A stretch of 64,000 nt of DNA from contig NZ_CP009129.1 in assembly GCF_000785555.1 (NCBI RefSeq), positions 1,054,001 to 1,118,000 on the forward strand, in the 5' to 3' direction. Position numbers and translations under genes: made by a program. Every line of letters starts with the position of its first letter. The first letter of the stretch is position 1. The stretch comes from Planococcus sp. PAMC 21323 (GTDB taxonomy: Bacteria; Bacillota; Bacilli; Bacillales_A; Planococcaceae). Below are positions 14,790 to 25,457 of this stretch, one piece after another. The notes under the pieces are model-generated. The model was not told the origin of the DNA, made no database searches, and saw only the letters and a program-made list of their open reading frames with translations.

Positions 14790-17201
14790 ATGACATTCAA
14801 TCACAAACTAGTCGAGAAAAAGTGGCAGAAATATTGGCAAGACAACAAAACCTTTAAACTGATAGACGACCCGTCTAAACCGAAGTTTTATGCATTGGAT
14901 ATGTTTCCGTATCCATCAGGTGCTGGACTTCACGTTGGACACCCAGAAGGCTATACAGCGACAGACATTTTAAGCCGTGTTAAACGTATGCAAGGTTATA
15001 ACGTGTTACATCCAATGGGGTGGGACGCTTTTGGTCTACCTGCAGAGCAATATGCACTTGATACTGGAAATGATCCAGCAGAATTTACGGCTAAAAATAT
15101 TGAAACGTTTAAGCGTCAAATTCAAGAACTTGGATTTTCATATGACTGGGACCGTGAAATTAGCACAACAGATCCGTCTTATTATAAATGGACGCAATGG
15201 ATTTTTATCCAATTGTATAATAAAGGATTGGCTTATGTTGATGAGGTAGCGGTTAACTGGTGCCCAGCACTTGGAACTGTTTTGGCGAACGAAGAAGTAA
15301 TCGATGGCAAATCAGAACGCGGTGGTCATCCGGTTGAACGTCGTCCTATGCGCCAATGGGTATTGCGTATTACAAATTATGCTGACCGTTTACTTGAAGA
15401 TTTGGACGACTTGGATTGGCCTGAAAGCTTAAAAGACATGCAACGCAACTGGATCGGAAAATCAGAAGGTGCTGAATTAGAATTCCAAGTCGCAGACACA
15501 GAACATTCTTTCCGTGCGTTTACAACACGTCCAGACACGATTTTTGGCGCAACTTACGCGGTGCTTGCTCCTGAACATAAATTGGTAGCTGCGATTACTA
15601 CAGCGGATCAAAAAGCTGCTGTTGAAAAATACATTGACGACGTTAAAACGAAAAGTGATTTGGAACGTACAGATTTGGCAAAAGACAAATCAGGTGTTTT
15701 CACAGGCGCATATGCAATAAATCCAGCAAGTGGTGAAAAAATGCCGGTTTGGATTGCTGATTATGTATTGGCAACTTATGGAACAGGCGCAATCATGGCC
15801 GTTCCAGCTCACGATGAGCGTGACTATGAATTTGCGAAGCAGTTTGATTTGCCGATTGTTGAAGTCGTATCAGGCGGTAATATTGAAGAAGAAGCTTATG
15901 CAGGAGACGGTGAATTGATCAATTCTGACTTCTTAAACGGATTGAACAAAAAAGAAGCAATTGAACGAGCGATTGACTGGCTAGTAGATAAAAAAGTGGG
16001 CGAAAAGAAAATTACGTACCGTTTGCGTGATTGGTTGTTTAGTCGTCAGCGTTACTGGGGCGAGCCAATCCCAATTATTCACTGGGAAGATGGCACAATG
16101 ACGCCTGTCGAAGAAAAAGACTTGCCATTAATGTTGCCAGTAACGACAGATATTAAGCCAAGCGGAACAGGCGAATCACCTCTTGCCAATATTACGGATT
16201 GGGTAAATGTCGTTCATCCTGAAACAGGAATGAAAGGCCGCCGCGAAACCAATACGATGCCGCAATGGGCAGGAAGCTGCTGGTATTATTTGCGCTTTAT
16301 CGATCCAACCAACGATGAAATGTTGGCAGACCCAGAATTATTGAAACGCTGGTTGCCAGTTGATGTTTATATCGGCGGTGCAGAGCATGCAGTACTTCAC
16401 CTACTATATGCACGTTTCTGGCATAAAGTGCTTTACGATATCGGTGTGGTATCGACAAAAGAACCTTTCCAAAAGCTATTTAACCAAGGGATGATTCTGG
16501 GCGAAGGAAACGAGAAAATGTCGAAATCAAAAGGCAATGTCGTGAACCCCGACCAAATTATCGAAAGCCACGGTGCTGATACATTACGTATGTACGAAAT
16601 GTTTATGGGACCACTTGAAGCATCCATTGCATGGTCAACTAATGGCTTAGATGGCTCGCGTCGATTCCTAGACCGTATTTGGCGCTTGTTGATGGACGAA
16701 GAGCAATTGAGTGCGAAAATTACGGATGCAAATGACGGTAAACTGGAAAAAGTCTATCACCAAACGGTTAAAAAAGTAACAGATGATTTTGAAGGGTTGC
16801 GCTTTAACACAGCTATTTCACAAATGATGGTCTTTATTAACGAAGGCTATAAAGTCGATTCTATTCCAAAAGAATACGTAGAAGGTTTTGTGAAACTATT
16901 GTCTCCAATTGCACCTCACGTAGCAGAAGAGCTATGGGAGAAGTTGGGTCACGAAGGTTCGGTTACTTATGAAAATTGGCCAAAATTTGATGAGTCGAAA
17001 ATGATCGATGACGTTATTCAAGTTGTAGTTCAAGTAAATGGCAAAGTAAAAACAAAGCTAGCAATTGCAAAAGACAGCACAAAAGAAGAGTTGGAAACAG
17101 CAGCGCTTGCTGACGACAATGTTCAAAAAGCAACTGAAGGCAAAGAAGTTCGCAAAGTAATTGTTATTCCAGGGAAATTAGTCAACATCGTAGTAGGCTA
17201 A
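14790..17201 (+). CDS. leuS: Leucyl-tRNA synthetase
   Basis: 803 residues, the usual bacterial length. It charges tRNA-Leu. The class I signature HVGH lies near residue 48 ([16 protein letters not shown]), the CP1 editing domain occupies about 220-410 with [11 protein letters not shown], and KMSKS lies near residue 577. The C-terminal anticodon-binding and beta-grasp parts end in [19 protein letters not shown] 14790 follows GAGGAGG, directly downstream of the T-box leader. Monocistronic, with its own terminator. Confidence 0.97.
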   Translation: MTFNHKLVEKKWQKYWQDNKTFKLIDDPSKPKFYALDMFPYPSGAGLHVGHPEGYTATDILSRVKRMQGYNVLHPMGWDAFGLPAEQYALDTGNDPAEFTAKNIETFKRQIQELGFSYDWDREISTTDPSYYKWTQWIFIQLYNKGLAYVDEVAVNWCPALGTVLANEEVIDGKSERGGHPVERRPMRQWVLRITNYADRLLEDLDDLDWPESLKDMQRNWIGKSEGAELEFQVADTEHSFRAFTTRPDTIFGATYAVLAPEHKLVAAITTADQKAAVEKYIDDVKTKSDLERTDLAKDKSGVFTGAYAINPASGEKMPVWIADYVLATYGTGAIMAVPAHDERDYEFAKQFDLPIVEVVSGGNIEEEAYAGDGELINSDFLNGLNKKEAIERAIDWLVDKKVGEKKITYRLRDWLFSRQRYWGEPIPIIHWEDGTMTPVEEKDLPLMLPVTTDIKPSGTGESPLANITDWVNVVHPETGMKGRRETNTMPQWAGSCWYYLRFIDPTNDEMLADPELLKRWLPVDVYIGGAEHAVLHLLYARFWHKVLYDIGVVSTKEPFQKLFNQGMILGEGNEKMSKSKGNVVNPDQIIESHGADTLRMYEMFMGPLEASIAWSTNGLDGSRRFLDRIWRLLMDEEQLSAKITDANDGKLEKVYHQTVKKVTDDFEGLRFNTAISQMMVFINEGYKVDSIPKEYVEGFVKLLSPIAPHVAEELWEKLGHEGSVTYENWPKFDESKMIDDVIQVVVQVNGKVKTKLAIAKDSTKEELETAALADDNVQKATEGKEVRKVIVIPGKLVNIVVG

Positions 17202-17243
17202 AAAAGTAGACATGAAAATGCAAAACCTTCCGGGAGCATTTCA

Positions 17244-17287
17244 AAAAAAGAGGCAAGCTGGGGAAATTTCCAGCTTGCCTCTTTTGC
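17244..17287 (+). terminator. Terminator after leuS
   Basis: AGAGGCAAGCTGG and CCAGCTTGCCTCT form a 13-bp stem, flanked by an A tract and TTTT; it may also act on the convergent ytfP side. Confidence 0.85.
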
Positions 17288-17342
17288 ATTGTTAAGTTAA
17301 GTGAATAGCGCTTTAGTATTAGCTACCCCTTCACGCAAGAAC

Positions 17343-18626
17343 TCAATTTTGTGATGCGACTTGATGTTCTTTCGCAAATCGAGCTGCGCTTTGTCCGGCT
17401 ACGTTTCCTGTAACGAATGCAGACGTGATGTTGTATCCGCCTGTGTAGCCGTGAATATCTAAAATTTCACCGCAGAAATACAATCCAGGTTTCTTTTTCG
17501 ATGCCATCGTTTTGGGTTCGATTTCTTTGATCGACACACCGCCACCCGTAACAAATGCTTTTTCAATCGATTGCGTACCGTTAACAAACATCGTAAACGC
17601 CGTTAACTGCTGAGCCATGGCGCGTACTTTATCACTTGGCACTTCTGCACCAGTCAGAAGTGGATCGATTTCTGCACGCGTCATGAGAAACAGCAACCAA
17701 CGCTCTTGCGCTAAGCTTTTCCAAACGTTCTTCAACGATTTTTTTGGTTCGTCTTTCATCATTTTGTTTAGCAACTGAAAAGCAGATTCTGCATTTTCAT
17801 CTGGTAAAGTATTAATCCGCATTTCCACCGGTTGACCGCCATTTTTCTTCATTTCTTTGACGACGTATTGGCTACAGCGTAAAACTGCTGGACCGCTCAG
17901 CCCAAAATGAGTGAATAGCATATCCATTTGATGCGTGACAAGTACTTTGCCCTTTTTGTTTAATACCGTTACTGCTGCATCACGTAATGCTAAACCTTGA
18001 AGCTCGCGGCCAACGATGAAAGGTTCTTTAGACAAGAGCGGCACTTCTGTTGGGTAAAGCTCTGTCACCAAGTGACCTGCTTTTTCTGCCCACGGATAAC
18101 CGTCACCAGTAGAGCCAGTTTGTGGTACGGCTTTACCTCCAACGGCTACAACAATTGCTTTAGCCGTGTATTCTTCACCGGTATGAAGACGAACACCAGT
18201 CACTTTTTCGTCAGTCATCAATAATTTTTTAACAGGTGAATCCAGTAAAATGGTGACATTGAGTCGTTCCATTTCTTTAAACATGGCATCTGCTACATCT
18301 TGTGCGCGGTTTGAAACTGGAAACATGCGACCGTGGTCTTCTTCTTTTAACGCAACACCAAGTCCTTCAAAAAAGGAAATAATGTCTTCGTTATTGAATA
18401 CAGAAAAAGGGCTATGAAGAAAACGGCCATTCCCTGGAATATGCTTTACAATTTCATCAAGTGGTAACCGATTCGTTACGTTGCAGCGCCCACCACCAGA
18501 TATCAGTAGTTTTTTTCCTAACTTTTTTCCTTTTTCAATCAATAATACTTTTTGGCTATTCGAAGCTGCGGCAATAGATGCCATTAGGCCGGAGGAACCT
18601 CCGCCTACGATTATAACGTCATACAT
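17343..18626 (-). CDS. ytfP: BaiN/RdsA-family flavoprotein YtfP
   Basis: 427 residues. Start at ATG 18626 ([17 protein letters not shown]), since the Rossmann motif must begin there; the ribosome site AAAGCGAG is modest. It is a HI0933/BaiN-type NAD(P)/FAD-dependent oxidoreductase with the GGGRCNVTN motif near residue 45, [19 protein letters not shown] in the middle, and the C-terminal [15 protein letters not shown] flavin segment. The physiological substrate is not established. It is a single gene facing leuS and divergent from murJ. Confidence 0.87.
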   Translation of the reverse strand: MYDVIIVGGGSSGLMASIAAASNSQKVLLIEKGKKLGKKLLISGGGRCNVTNRLPLDEIVKHIPGNGRFLHSPFSVFNNEDIISFFEGLGVALKEEDHGRMFPVSNRAQDVADAMFKEMERLNVTILLDSPVKKLLMTDEKVTGVRLHTGEEYTAKAIVVAVGGKAVPQTGSTGDGYPWAEKAGHLVTELYPTEVPLLSKEPFIVGRELQGLALRDAAVTVLNKKGKVLVTHQMDMLFTHFGLSGPAVLRCSQYVVKEMKKNGGQPVEMRINTLPDENAESAFQLLNKMMKDEPKKSLKNVWKSLAQERWLLFLMTRAEIDPLLTGAEVPSDKVRAMAQQLTAFTMFVNGTQSIEKAFVTGGGVSIKEIEPKTMASKKKPGLYFCGEILDIHGYTGGYNITSAFVTGNVAGQSAARFAKEHQVASQN

Positions 18627-18755
18627 AATATAAGAACTCGCTTTCGTTTTCTTTTTAGTATACACGATGCAGCGAAACACGTTGAGTAATTTCATCTATA
18701 GGTGTAAACTATCGTGTAGATTGCTTTTTATTATGAACAAGTCAGGAAGTGTAAA

Positions 18756-20360
18756 ATGTCGTCATTAGTTAAAGGTACAGCCATCTTAACATTAGGTTTA
18801 TTTTTGTCGAAAATTCTTGGAGTTATTTATATCATTCCGTTTTATAGCATGGTAGGAGAAAAGAATATCGGGCTTTATCAATATGCGTATATCCCGTATA
18901 ACTTGATGTTGGCGCTAGCTATTTCAGGCGCGCCAATTGCTTTCTCAAAATTTACCGCTAAATACAATTCTCTTGGAGATTATGAAACGGGGAGGAGATT
19001 ATTAAAGTCAGGTCTATTGACGATGATGATCACCGGGTTTGTGTCGTTTCTTATGCTCTATATCTTCGCAGAACCACTTGCGCGCATTACCATATCTGAA
19101 GATGAACTTATTTATTCGGTAGGTGATGTTACAGAAGCTATTCGGTGGGTCAGTTTTGCATTAATTGTCGTGCCATTTATGAGTCTTTGGAGAGGGTTTT
19201 TCCAAGGCTATAACTACATGATGCCGACCGCTGTTTCTCAGTTGGTCGAACAAATTGTTCGCATCATTTTCCTTTTGGGCGGCGCATTTGCAGTTCTATA
19301 CATTTTTGATGGAACGCCAAAAACAGCAATTCAATTTGCCGTATTGTCTGCAGCAGTCGGAGCTCTTGGTGGTATTGTCACTTTGGGGTATTTCTGGAAA
19401 AAGAAAAAGCCGGAATACAATCAGCTGTTAGCGAATTCGGTCGAATCGTATGATGTTAAATTACGTGATATGTACAAAGAGATTTTGATTTATGCCGTAC
19501 CAGTTATATTCCTCGGTATTGCCAACCCGTTGTTCCAATTTGTCGACTTAATGACGTTTAACCGGGCGATGAGTTCTGGTGGGAATTTCTCGGAAATCGA
19601 TCTTTTAGGTATTTTAAATTTAACTGCTCATAAACTTGTCATGATTCCAGTTATGCTTGCTACTGGTTTCTCAATGGCATTAATCCCGTTGATCACGAAA
19701 CACTTTACACGCAGAGAATATCTTCAAGTATCACGGACATTAGATCAATCAATCCAGTTATTATTGTTCTTAACATTACCAGCGGTTATTGGGATGACAA
19801 TGCTTTCTAATGAGTTATACCATGTCTTCTACGAAGTAAGTGATGTTGGATCTGAAATTTTGGCGCATTATTTGCCAGTGGCAATATTGTTTTCTGCTTT
19901 CCCAGTCACAGCATCTATATTACAAGGTATCAATAAACAGAAATGGATCATTATCAACTTATCTACTGGTCTTTTATTAAAAGCAGTACTAAATACACCG
20001 CTGATTGAACTTTTTGAAACAGATGGTGCGATTGCAGCAACTATCATCGGTTATGTTGTGGCTATTGGCATGAACATGGTGGTAATCGCTAAAACCATGA
20101 ATTACCGTTCGCAAATGGTCGGAAGACGTGTCATTTTAATCGTTATATTAAACTTGATTATGGCGGGAGCAGTATTCTTAGCGATATCAGGATTAAATCT
20201 ATTTATCGGCATGGACAATAAGTTCCTATCAATGATACGGATCATTCTAATTGGTGGTGTTGGCGCAGTTGTTTATGGCTATCTCGGTTTAAAAACGGGC
20301 TTAGCACAAAAATTAATGGGCTCGAAAATAACGAAAATCTCTCGAAAATTAGGCTTTTAG
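18756..20360 (+). CDS. murJ: Lipid II flippase MurJ (YtgP)
   Basis: 534 residues with 14 predicted membrane helices, of the MATE/MVF polysaccharide-exporter class. It starts MSSLVKGTAILTLGLFLSK and has the LGVIYIIPFYSMVG and SLWRGFFQGYNYMMPTA segments characteristic of YtgP. YtgP is one of two lipid II flippases in B. subtilis (the other is Amj). It carries the undecaprenyl-linked peptidoglycan precursor across the membrane. It is followed by the pseudouridine synthase gene ten bases later, so they are likely one operon. Confidence 0.9.
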   Translation: MSSLVKGTAILTLGLFLSKILGVIYIIPFYSMVGEKNIGLYQYAYIPYNLMLALAISGAPIAFSKFTAKYNSLGDYETGRRLLKSGLLTMMITGFVSFLMLYIFAEPLARITISEDELIYSVGDVTEAIRWVSFALIVVPFMSLWRGFFQGYNYMMPTAVSQLVEQIVRIIFLLGGAFAVLYIFDGTPKTAIQFAVLSAAVGALGGIVTLGYFWKKKKPEYNQLLANSVESYDVKLRDMYKEILIYAVPVIFLGIANPLFQFVDLMTFNRAMSSGGNFSEIDLLGILNLTAHKLVMIPVMLATGFSMALIPLITKHFTRREYLQVSRTLDQSIQLLLFLTLPAVIGMTMLSNELYHVFYEVSDVGSEILAHYLPVAILFSAFPVTASILQGINKQKWIIINLSTGLLLKAVLNTPLIELFETDGAIAATIIGYVVAIGMNMVVIAKTMNYRSQMVGRRVILIVILNLIMAGAVFLAISGLNLFIGMDNKFLSMIRIILIGGVGAVVYGYLGLKTGLAQKLMGSKITKISRKLGF

Positions 20361-20370
20361 GAGTGACGCA

Positions 20371-21084
20371 ATGCGTTTAGATAAATATCTTTCTAATATG
20401 GGTCATGGCTCAAGAAAAGAAGTTAAAATCTTATTAAAATCAAAAGCAGTTGAAGTAAATGGAGAAATTGTCCGAGACCCAAAAGTGCATGTTAATGAAC
20501 ATGATGATCACGTTTCGGTCGGAGGAGAAGTAGTTGCATATACAGAGTTTATTTATGTATTGATGAATAAACCTCAAGGTGTAATTTCAGCAACAGAAGA
20601 TAAATACGATAAAACGGTGATCGATTTGCTTGGGGAAGATGAGCAGCATTTTGAACCGTTTCCAGTAGGGCGATTGGATAAAGACACTGAGGGTTTTCTA
20701 CTTTTAACAAACGATGGCAAATTAGCACACGAATTACTATCGCCTAAAAAGCATGTGGATAAAACCTATTTTGCACATGTCGAAGGAGTAGTCACGGAAG
20801 AAGACGCAGAAGCCTTTAAAAAAGGGGTTATGCTTGATGATGGTTATGTGACGAAGCCTGCAAGTTTAACTATTTTAGAAAGTGCTGCTGTGTCTAAAAT
20901 TAAACTGACGATTACGGAAGGCAAGTTCCATCAAGTTAAACGGATGTTCGAAAGTGTCGGCAAACACGTTGTCTATTTGAAACGCTTGTCGATGGGACCG
21001 TTAAGTCTTGATCCAGAATTAGAACTTGGTGAATATCGTCATTTGACGGATGAAGAACTAACTGGCTTAAAACAAAGAAAATGA
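20371..21084 (+). CDS. RsuA-family pseudouridine synthase
   Basis: 237 residues. An S4 RNA-binding domain (1-60, MRLDKYLSNMGHGSRKEVK) is followed by the RsuA catalytic domain, with the active aspartate in GRLDKDTEGFLLLTNDG near residue 104. The closest named function is pseudouridylation of small-subunit rRNA (U516 for RsuA); the B. subtilis counterpart next to ytgP is YtzG. Ribosome site AGGAGTGACGC. The gene runs straight into its own terminator. Confidence 0.9.
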   Translation: MRLDKYLSNMGHGSRKEVKILLKSKAVEVNGEIVRDPKVHVNEHDDHVSVGGEVVAYTEFIYVLMNKPQGVISATEDKYDKTVIDLLGEDEQHFEPFPVGRLDKDTEGFLLLTNDGKLAHELLSPKKHVDKTYFAHVEGVVTEEDAEAFKKGVMLDDGYVTKPASLTILESAAVSKIKLTITEGKFHQVKRMFESVGKHVVYLKRLSMGPLSLDPELELGEYRHLTDEELTGLKQRK

Positions 21085-21113
21085 CCGCATAGCTGCGGTC
21101 ATTTTCTTTGTTT
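21071..21113 (+). terminator. Terminator overlapping the pseudouridine synthase stop
   Basis: AACAAAGAAAATGACCGCA and TGCGGTCATTTTCTTTGTT pair in a 19-bp stem that begins within the last codons of the gene. It can also end the convergent ytzE transcript. Confidence 0.85.
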
Positions 21114-21123
21114 AGGAAATCTG

Positions 21124-21345
21124 TTAGGACGTCATTTTCACTTTGCGTTGCGTCGTTGTCCATTTGCCTCGAGTTGGACTAGACACCAAGTCGTTAAAGG
21201 CTAACACATTCAAATCTCTTTGAATGGTGCGAGGAGTGATGCCGAATTCGTCGACAAGATCTTGCGTCGTTACAGTCCCATTCTCGAGAATGTACTTATA
21301 CATATCTTTAATTCGAATGAGCATTCGATCGGTTGTGGGTTTCAT
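21124..21345 (-). CDS. ytzE: DeoR-type HTH regulator YtzE
   Basis: 73 residues, only a DeoR-like winged helix: MLIRIKDMYKYILENGTVTTQDLVDEFG, then ITPRTIQRDLNVLAFNDLV. There is no sugar-sensing domain. ATG 21345 follows AAGGAGT. The size matches B. subtilis YtzE. Targets are unknown. It is transcribed against the pseudouridine synthase, with a fair SigA promoter at 21453-21481. Confidence 0.85.
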   Translation of the reverse strand: MKPTTDRMLIRIKDMYKYILENGTVTTQDLVDEFGITPRTIQRDLNVLAFNDLVSSPTRGKWTTTQRKVKMTS

Positions 21346-21452
21346 AATAGAACCACTCCTTCATCTTTTTTCCCATTGGCAAAGACTAGCGGACGATGTG
21401 CTGAGGTTATACAGCAAGTATGATTGATGCCAAAGACAGCCCCTTTTCCTAA

Positions 21453-21481
21453 AAGATATGTCAATTTAACTAATCTGACAA
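21453..21481 (-). promoter_or_regulatory. Candidate SigA promoter of ytzE
   Basis: On the minus strand TTGTCA (21476-21481), a 17-bp spacer and TATCTT (21453-21458). It would give a leader of about 100 nt. Confidence 0.4.
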
Positions 21482-21606
21482 TTTGATTATAACGGAAAAA
21501 CATCTCGAATTCTAGGATTTTAGCCGAATTTACGAAAAATTTACATATGAATAACAGAATTTTTTGTGTAAATTTACGACAAATTCTTTAATTTCCTGAA
21601 AAAAGG

Positions 21607-21614
21607 TGTACAAT
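21607..21614 (+). promoter_or_regulatory. Candidate -10 element of pepV
   Basis: TGTACAAT (-10 TACAAT, 21609-21614) lies about 27 bases before the start codon. The -35 region (CTTTAA near 21586) is weak. Confidence 0.35.
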
Positions 21615-21640
21615 AGCCATAACAAAAAGGAGTGTGAAAC

Positions 21641-23014
21641 ATGGATTGGCAGTTAGAAGCTACAAAGCGTAAAGAGAAAATACTGAGTGAATTGCAAGAA
21701 TTAATAGCGATTCCCAGCGTATTAAGTAATGACACAACGCCAACAGCTCCTTTTGGAAAAGAAGTTAAACAGGCATTGGATTGGTTTTTAGAAAAAGGAA
21801 GAACAGAAGGATATACTGTGAAAAATGTTGGGGATGTCGCAGGGCATCTTGAGATTGGACAAGGCGAAGAATTGCTTGGAATTTTAGGGCATGTGGACGT
21901 CGTGCCAGTTGGTGAAGGTTGGACTACAGCTCCTTTTGGTGGAGAAATTCATAACGGACGGCTTTACGGTCGTGGGGCTATCGATGATAAAGGACCGACG
22001 ATTGCTGCATGGGCAGCACTAAATATGTTAAAAGATGCTGGTGTGGAATTCACAAAGCGCGTGCGTTTAATTATTGGTACCGATGAAGAAAGTGATTTCC
22101 GCTGTATGGATCGCTATTTTCAAACAGAAGAAATGCCAGCAATAGCCTTTACACCAGACGCAGATTTTCCAATCATCAATGCAGAAAAAGGGATTGCATC
22201 TTTGGTTTTTTCTACATTTTCAATGCACGAAGATGCGATTTTAGAATCTTTTATTGCTGGAAATCGAAGTAATATGGTGCCCGACAAAGCGACGGCTATA
22301 TTAAACGGTCAATTAGCAGAATGGCAAGAGGATTTTAAGTCGTTTTGTAAAAAACATAATGTAACAGGTAAAGTCGAGCAGCATAACGGATCGACAGAAT
22401 TAACGTTAAATGGAAAAGCGGCTCATGCCATGGAACCTGAAGATGGGATTAATGCCGGAATTTTACTAGCTGTATTTTTGAAAGATCGTTTAGAAGGTGA
22501 TGGCCAAAAATTTGTGGAGTTTGTGGCAGACACGTTTTATCAAGATTCACGTGGTCATAAACTTGGTCTGGATTTTACAGATGAACAATCTGGAGATACA
22601 ACATTTAACGCTGGAATTATTCGGTTTGAAAAAAAGAAAACGGCTATGATTACAGTTAGTATGAGGTACTCGATAAGTTATCCATTCAAAGAGAAAATCG
22701 ATGCCTATCAGTTGAAGGATTTCGTACTGGACATTGCGTCTAATTCTCCTCCTCATTATGTGGATGAAAACGATCCATTCATCAAAACGCTACAAAGCGC
22801 ATATGAAAAACAAACGGGCGAAAGAGCAAATTTGATCGCCATTGGCGGAGGTACTTATGCGCGCGTGCTAGACAAAGGTGTGGCTTTTGGAATGTTATTC
22901 CCTGGCGAACCCGATGTTGCGCACCAAGCAGATGAATTTGTCGACATCGACAATTTAATAAAAGCGACTGCTATCTATGCAGAAGCAATTTATCAATTAG
23001 CATGTAAAAAATGA
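21641..23014 (+). CDS. pepV: Dipeptidase PepV
   Basis: 457 residues, M20 metallopeptidase family. Zinc-binding motifs are LGHVDVVPVGEGW and GRGAIDDKGP (bridging Asp), then GTDEESDFRCMD and, near the C-terminus, FPGEPDVAHQADEF. The lid domain lies about 190-380. It cleaves dipeptides with unblocked N-termini in the cytoplasm. ATG 21641 follows AAGGAG. dat begins 17 bases after its stop; the two form the usual pepV-dat operon linked to D-amino acid and peptide turnover. Confidence 0.93.
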   Translation: MDWQLEATKRKEKILSELQELIAIPSVLSNDTTPTAPFGKEVKQALDWFLEKGRTEGYTVKNVGDVAGHLEIGQGEELLGILGHVDVVPVGEGWTTAPFGGEIHNGRLYGRGAIDDKGPTIAAWAALNMLKDAGVEFTKRVRLIIGTDEESDFRCMDRYFQTEEMPAIAFTPDADFPIINAEKGIASLVFSTFSMHEDAILESFIAGNRSNMVPDKATAILNGQLAEWQEDFKSFCKKHNVTGKVEQHNGSTELTLNGKAAHAMEPEDGINAGILLAVFLKDRLEGDGQKFVEFVADTFYQDSRGHKLGLDFTDEQSGDTTFNAGIIRFEKKKTAMITVSMRYSISYPFKEKIDAYQLKDFVLDIASNSPPHYVDENDPFIKTLQSAYEKQTGERANLIAIGGGTYARVLDKGVAFGMLFPGEPDVAHQADEFVDIDNLIKATAIYAEAIYQLACKK

Positions 23015-23031
23015 GGAAAGAAGGAATGGAT

Positions 23032-23880
23032 ATGGATTTGATATTGCACAATGGAGAATTTATTCGGGAAGAAGATTTGGTGATTTCGAAAGAAGATCGG
23101 GGTTATCAATTTGGAGACGGGATTTACGAAGTTATTCGTGTATACGATGGCAATTTATTTACGGCTAAAGAACATATCGACCGTTTTTATGACAGTGCAG
23201 ACAAAATCAAAATCGTCGTTCCTTATACAAAAGATGTTTTTCATAAAATGATGTATGATTTTGTTGAAGTTAACAATATTGAGAATGGACAAGTTTACGT
23301 ACAAATCACAAGAGGTGCTGCAGAGCGTCAACATCAATTCCCAACGCAGGCAACGCCAGTGATTACTGGTAATACAAAATCAGTTGAACGTCCTGTTGCA
23401 AAATTAGATTCGGGTGTTACGGCCAAATTTATCGAAGATATTCGTTGGTTACGCTGCGACATTAAAAGTTTAAACTTGCTTGGAAACGTACTAGCTAAAC
23501 AAGAAGCATACGAAGAAGGATATTTTGAAGCGATCTTGCATAGAGGTGAAACAGTGACAGAAGGTTGTTCATCGAATATGTATGGCATTAAAAATGGCAT
23601 TCTATATACTCATCCTGCAAACAACCTTATTTTAAACGGCATTACAAGACGAGTGATTCTTGAGCTATGTGAAGAATTAAAAATTCCAGTAGTCGAAACA
23701 CCATTTACAAAAACAGAAGCTCTTGAAATGGATGAATTCATCATGTCTTCAACAACTACGGAAGTGATGCCAATTGTCGCAATTGGCGATCATAAAATTG
23801 GTCAAGGTGTTCCAGGTGAACTCACACGTAAATTGCAGACTGCTTTTGAAGCACGTATTGAAGTAGGCGTAAAATCATAA
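23032..23880 (+). CDS. dat: D-amino acid aminotransferase
   Basis: 282 residues, exactly the length of B. subtilis Dat. Start at ATG 23032, six bases after AAGGA; earlier ATGs at 23011 and 23026 are less well placed. Fold-type IV PLP enzyme with YQFGDGIYEVIRVYDG at the N-terminus, the catalytic Lys145 in DIKSLNLLGNVLAKQ, and the phosphate-binding SSTTTEVMP. It interconverts D-Ala and D-Glu with their keto acids, supplying D-Glu for the wall. Second gene of the pepV operon, followed by a terminator. Confidence 0.93.
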   Translation: MDLILHNGEFIREEDLVISKEDRGYQFGDGIYEVIRVYDGNLFTAKEHIDRFYDSADKIKIVVPYTKDVFHKMMYDFVEVNNIENGQVYVQITRGAAERQHQFPTQATPVITGNTKSVERPVAKLDSGVTAKFIEDIRWLRCDIKSLNLLGNVLAKQEAYEEGYFEAILHRGETVTEGCSSNMYGIKNGILYTHPANNLILNGITRRVILELCEELKIPVVETPFTKTEALEMDEFIMSSTTTEVMPIVAIGDHKIGQGVPGELTRKLQTAFEARIEVGVKS

Positions 23881-23892
23881 AGTAGAAATAAA

Positions 23893-23923
23893 AGTGATTG
23901 GCTCCGGCCAATCACTATTTTTT
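23893..23923 (+). terminator. Terminator after dat
   Basis: AGTGATTGGC and GCCAATCACT with a TCCG loop, then ATTTTTTT. Confidence 0.85.
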
Positions 23924-23964
23924 TGCGTCTATTTGCATGGTAAACTAGAATCAGGTGATGCTAA

Positions 23965-24528
23965 ATGAAACCACATTATTTTATCGGTATAAAAATACCG
24001 CAAGATATAGCCGAATGCTTGGCTAAAGAACGAGAAAGCTGGCACTTAAAAAGTCATAAAAGACAAACGCCTGCACAAGATATGCATATCACATTATTAT
24101 TTATCGGAGAAGACGTTCATGATGAGATTAAACAGGTTGAAAAATTGCTAGGGACTATTAAGCAACAAGTTTTTACAGTAAATATTAATAGCATTAAAAC
24201 GTTTGGTAATCCAACAACTCCTCGTATTATTTATGCTTCTCTTGAAACGAGTAGACAGTTAGAAGAGTTGCAACAGCAAGTACATAAATCCGTAGAAACT
24301 TTACAAATTAAGCCTGACCCGAAGAAATTTGTACCACATATCACGTTGGCGAGTAGATGGGCAGGTGGCGAACCAGCTGAACGTCAATTTTCAATCGCTC
24401 ATATGCGATTTGATGTGACGGAGTTCTCATTGTTTCGAATTGCACCAAAAGAAACTCCACGGTATCAACATATCGCGAATTATACGTTAGAAAATACACC
24501 TACTAATTTTAAAGGCGAGTGTTTATGA
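23965..24528 (+). CDS. thpR: RNA 2',3'-cyclic phosphodiesterase ThpR (YtlP)
   Basis: 187 residues of the 2H phosphoesterase family. The two catalytic HxT motifs are HITLLF (near residue 46) and HITLAS (near residue 127). FIGIKIPQDI at the N-terminus is typical of ThpR/LigT. It opens 2',3'-cyclic phosphates of RNA in vitro. Its stop overlaps the ytlR start by four bases, so the two are coupled. Ribosome site is GGTGATG, modest. Confidence 0.88.
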   Translation: MKPHYFIGIKIPQDIAECLAKERESWHLKSHKRQTPAQDMHITLLFIGEDVHDEIKQVEKLLGTIKQQVFTVNINSIKTFGNPTTPRIIYASLETSRQLEELQQQVHKSVETLQIKPDPKKFVPHITLASRWAGGEPAERQFSIAHMRFDVTEFSLFRIAPKETPRYQHIANYTLENTPTNFKGECL

Positions 24529-25433
24529 AAATTGTATTTATTATTAATCCGACAGCTGGTAATGGCAGAGCGTTAAAACAATGGTTACGCTTTGAAAAAA
24601 CCATCTCATTTCCGTACGAACGTATTTTAACGGAGTATCCAGGGCATGCCACGGTGATTACTACGACTTATAAAGATGACGGTCAAAGGGTTTTGTTAAT
24701 CGGTTTCGGAGGTGACGGGACCTTGCGTGAAATTATAGTAGGTGCAGCCGGGGCGAACGAGTTAATTATTGGGTCTGTAGCAGCTGGTTCCGGAAATGAT
24801 TTTGCAAGAGCTTACGGCACATTTAAAGAAGCGCACGAAATTGAAAAATTTCTGGAAACACCGTATTTTAAACGACATGACTTAGGTGAGTTTGCTAACG
24901 GACAACACTTTCAATTTGTTAGCAGTTCAGGAATTGGTTTTGACGCAGAAATCACAATCGCGGTAAATAAGTCGTCGCTTAAGAAAAAACTAAATCAGTT
25001 TGGACTTGGAAAAGTTGCTTATTATTTATACGTTATTAAGATTTTATTGAAGTTCGAAACATTCACGTTAACGGTTCAGAGGGGGGACGAATCCTTTGTG
25101 TATCAAGATGTTTGGTTAGCAACTGTTAGCAACCAACCTTATTTTGGCGGGGGGATGAAAATTTCTCCTTCATCATATACAGATGATGGGTTGCTTGAAT
25201 TGACGGTGGTTCATGAAATATCGCGTTTGAAACTATTGCTCGTTTTTGGTACGGTATTCAGCGGAGCACATACGCGATTCAAAGAGGTTAGCCAAATGAG
25301 CAGCTCGGAATTTAGACTCTCTTCTAACAAATCGGTTTTTCGCCATGTGGATGGTGATGATGCCGGGGTAAGCCCTCAAAACGAAACAGTCGTTTATGCA
25401 GTTAGTCCACATGATTGGGCATCAATACATTAA
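24525..25433 (+). CDS. ytlR: Diacylglycerol kinase-family lipid kinase (YtlR)
   Basis: 302 residues; ATG 24525 overlaps the thpR stop (ATGA). It begins MKIVFIINPTAGNGRALKQW and has the nucleotide motif GFGGDGTLREI near residue 66 plus SVAAGSGNDFAR, the DgkB/YegS catalytic signature. The C-terminal beta domain includes GGGMKISPSSYTDDGLLEL. It phosphorylates diacylglycerol, sphingosine-like or another membrane lipid; the exact substrate cannot be told. Essential DgkB of B. subtilis is a different paralogue. Confidence 0.85.
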   Translation: MKIVFIINPTAGNGRALKQWLRFEKTISFPYERILTEYPGHATVITTTYKDDGQRVLLIGFGGDGTLREIIVGAAGANELIIGSVAAGSGNDFARAYGTFKEAHEIEKFLETPYFKRHDLGEFANGQHFQFVSSSGIGFDAEITIAVNKSSLKKKLNQFGLGKVAYYLYVIKILLKFETFTLTVQRGDESFVYQDVWLATVSNQPYFGGGMKISPSSYTDDGLLELTVVHEISRLKLLLVFGTVFSGAHTRFKEVSQMSSSEFRLSSNKSVFRHVDGDDAGVSPQNETVVYAVSPHDWASIH

Positions 25434-25457
25434 TGGAAAATAGAAAGAGGATGAAAT